Source: Bdellovibrionales bacterium Ga0074139
GTDB lineage: Bacteria; Bdellovibrionota; Bdellovibrionia; Bdellovibrionales; Bdellovibrionaceae
Direction of reading: 5' to 3'
Length of the DNA: 64,000 nt
Assembly (NCBI GenBank): GCA_001464795.1
Contig: LNEB01000014.1
Span: 62,001 to 126,000 of the forward strand
The translations under genes were made by a program, and so were the position numbers. Position 1 is the first letter of the stretch; every line of letters starts with the position of its first letter. Below the pieces are notes generated by a model. That model saw only the letters and a list, made by a program, of their open reading frames with translations, ran no database searches and was not told where the DNA came from. Positions 62,363 to 64,000 of this stretch are shown one piece after another.

Positions 62363-62374
62363 TAACCTAATTTC

Positions 62375-63655
62375 ATGAATCCATCTCGTATGAGGATCCT
62401 ACTTGTGGGATCTCGATTTCAAGTTTTAAGTCGCGCCTCTGATGGTGGATTTCTTTGGCCCATGGCTAGAAGCTTGGCCCGTAAAGGTCTTGATGTAACT
62501 GTTTTTTCCTCTAAAGGTTCAGTGGGAAAAAGCTTTATCGAGCGAGACGGAGTGAAAACTTATTTCTTACATAACTCAGATTCTCCTTATAAACATCTTT
62601 CTTTCGATGAAGCTTGTCTTAGAAAATTCACCGAACTTCACAATCAAAATCCATTCCATATTGTGCATGGCCTTGATAACGGTGCTTTGAAAATTGCCAA
62701 ACAAAAGCATAAATTTAAAATTGGTGTGGCCTTCGATGTGGAAGCGACTCACATGAGTCAGATATTTTCTATTCTGGGTCGCGGCCATGAAACTCTTGGG
62801 TCATTACTGCAAATGGGCCTTGTTTTAACCTATAAATTTTTAACAACTTTTTTTTCCACAGACCGGGAATTATTATTAACGGCAGATGGAATGTTTGTGG
62901 CTCATCCTCAGCAAAGATACTTACTTGAAAGATATTATCTTTACCCTGATTTAAAAACATACACTTTGCCCTATGGTTTGGAACTCAGCGACTTCAAAGG
63001 CCTTGAAGATCCCATAGCTGTGAAAAAAAAATGGAATCTTTCTGAAACATCGCAGGTGGCAGTTACATTTTCGGATTTAAATGAAATCCAAGAGATCATG
63101 CATTTACTAGCGGGTTTTGAAAAAGTGGCGGTTAAAAAACCATCCTCTTATTTGCTGATCATCGGAAATGGTCCCCTGCTTAAACAAGTGGAGTATGAAA
63201 TTTTACAACGAGCCCTGGGTAGCCGTGTTTTACTTTTAGGGGCGATTCCTGAGGATCAAGCCTTGGACCTTGTGGCTGTTAGTGATGTTTATATCAACCT
63301 CAGCTCTCGAACCACAGGCTTTGAAAGCTCTCTAATTGAAGCTATGGCTCAGAAGAAAGTCATTATCGGCTCTGAAGTCAGTCCTATTTCTCACATTATC
63401 GAAGACGGGGTGGATGGTTTTCTTTTGCGGCCGGCTGATAAAGAATCCCTTGCCAGCCTTTTGATTGAGATCTTCTCTGGCTCCATTCCTACCACTGAGC
63501 TAGGAGAAAGAGCCCGAAACAAGGTTTTGGAACTTTTTGACGTAAGAAAAATGACAGAACTCGCGATTAATGCATATCAGCAAATTCTTGTAACAGCCTC
63601 AGTCCGAGTGCCTGAAATAAATGCTTCGCATCAGCAAAAAGATTTACCTTTTTAA
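62375..63655 (+). CDS. Family 4 glycosyltransferase (GT-B)
   Basis: 426 aa. The N-terminal lobe has 'ILLVGSRFQVLSRASDGGFL' and 'PMARSLARKGLDVTVFS'; the C-terminal lobe has 'LLIIGNGPLLKQVEYEI', 'VYINLSSRTTGFESSLIEAM' with the E-x-S-S-L-I-E pair, and 'VSPISHIIEDGVDGFLLRPA', all of the GT4 type. It transfers a nucleotide-activated sugar in envelope polysaccharide or glycolipid synthesis; donor and acceptor are not known. It closes the gdhA-pyrD-mutT run. Confidence 0.85.
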   Translation: MNPSRMRILLVGSRFQVLSRASDGGFLWPMARSLARKGLDVTVFSSKGSVGKSFIERDGVKTYFLHNSDSPYKHLSFDEACLRKFTELHNQNPFHIVHGLDNGALKIAKQKHKFKIGVAFDVEATHMSQIFSILGRGHETLGSLLQMGLVLTYKFLTTFFSTDRELLLTADGMFVAHPQQRYLLERYYLYPDLKTYTLPYGLELSDFKGLEDPIAVKKKWNLSETSQVAVTFSDLNEIQEIMHLLAGFEKVAVKKPSSYLLIIGNGPLLKQVEYEILQRALGSRVLLLGAIPEDQALDLVAVSDVYINLSSRTTGFESSLIEAMAQKKVIIGSEVSPISHIIEDGVDGFLLRPADKESLASLLIEIFSGSIPTTELGERARNKVLELFDVRKMTELAINAYQQILVTASVRVPEINASHQQKDLPF

Positions 63656-63720
63656 TTGCGGCTCGTGTAGTTAAATTGAAGTCGATTCAATAACTTATCA
63701 TTGAAAACTATGGGGAATAA

Positions 63721-64000
63721 ATGACGATCACAAAAGCGGAACTGATCAATGTTGTCGCAGAAAAAGCGGGAATTACTCGGGTCAAAGCAGAGACCGTTGT
63801 GAACACTATTTTTGACTCCATGGTGGAAGCTCTCTTGCGTGACGACAGAATCGAAATTCGTGGTTTTGGATCCTTTGTGAACCGTGAATACAAAGCCTAC
63901 AAGGGGCGTAATCCAAGAACGGGCGAAGTCATTGATGTGGAAGAAAAGAAACTTCCCTTCTTCAAAGTTGGCAAAGAATTGAAAGACGAAATCAATAAGT
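63721..64000 (+). CDS. HU/IHF-family DNA-binding protein, 3' end outside window
   Basis: At least 93 residues: 'MTITKAELINVVAEKAGITR', 'IEIRGFGSFVNREYKAYKGR' and 'NPRTGEVIDVEEKKLPFFKV' are the HU/IHF helix and the DNA-binding arm with the P in 'GRNPRTG'. The frame is open at the window's last base. GGGG lies 5 nt before ATG 63721. It bends DNA as a dimer. The residues fit an IHF-beta-like or HU-like chain; I cannot say which. Confidence 0.9.
   Translation, partial: MTITKAELINVVAEKAGITRVKAETVVNTIFDSMVEALLRDDRIEIRGFGSFVNREYKAYKGRNPRTGEVIDVEEKKLPFFKVGKELKDEINK

Noticed and set aside
1-64000. tRNA or rRNA genes
   Set aside because: No cloverleaf-like or conserved rRNA stretches were noticed by eye; a covariance-model search could not be run.

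Overview
The window looks like chromosomal DNA from a predatory bacterium of the Bdellovibrio group (Bdellovibrionota). The base composition is AT-leaning, roughly 40% GC by eye. Three things suggest this lineage: very long exported fibre proteins with the N-terminal 'ITYHGRI' region and repeated 'GQGRIYF' and 'GIGT.TP' modules, which I recall from Bdellovibrio fibre proteins; an FHA-GGDEF diguanylate cyclase with the domain layout of DgcB; and a dense set of Cys-rich prepilins, lipoproteins and TonB-like proteins. No rRNA, tRNA or CRISPR array was seen. The first and last genes run off the window.

Region 1 (1-1559) holds the end of an AAA/DUF4143 ATPase and a small exported protein. Region 2 (1615-25936, all minus strand) is the most unusual part. 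It is about 24 kb holding two giant fibre proteins (1624 and 1854 aa), three beta-repeat proteins that share a Cys-paired module in seven copies, and two 325-aa thioredoxin-fold proteins. The three gene types recur as two differently ordered sets. One thioredoxin-fold protein keeps a CIFC active site. Its paralogue has lost both catalytic cysteines but keeps a second Cys pair at identical spacing. This looks like a dedicated export, folding and display locus for prey- or surface-contact fibres.

Region 3 (26074-35284) has an AbiEii-like nucleotidyltransferase pair behind a palindromic operator, a MaoC hydratase, PIN-PhoH, PilZ, a TonB-like protein, a beta-barrel protein, a Zn aminopeptidase lipoprotein, a thioredoxin/rhodanese-like pair and an HTTM-like membrane protein. 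Region 4 (35288-45118) has three consecutive Cys-rich prepilins, two convergent CxC paralogues, a large membrane protein, a phosphatase-NUDIX fusion, an ECF sigma factor, and a winged-helix/phosphoribosyltransferase regulator whose start codon lies in a long inverted repeat. Region 5 (45212-64000) has a Big-2/PA14 lipoprotein, the DgcB-like cyclase cluster, PfkB, rlmN, a transposase-like HUH protein, heptose kinase, glutamate dehydrogenase, and a tightly packed run of pyrD, mutT and two glycosyltransferase-type genes ending at an HU/IHF gene.

A regulatory theme runs through the window. Sigma-28 (FliA)-like elements, TNAA-N16-(G/T)CCGAT, lie in front of both fibre genes, the PilZ gene and the Big-2/PA14 lipoprotein. 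A perfect GCCGATAA without a good -35 precedes the largest beta-repeat gene. At most of these genes the element ends only 7-8 nt before the start codon, which predicts leaderless attack-phase-type transcripts.
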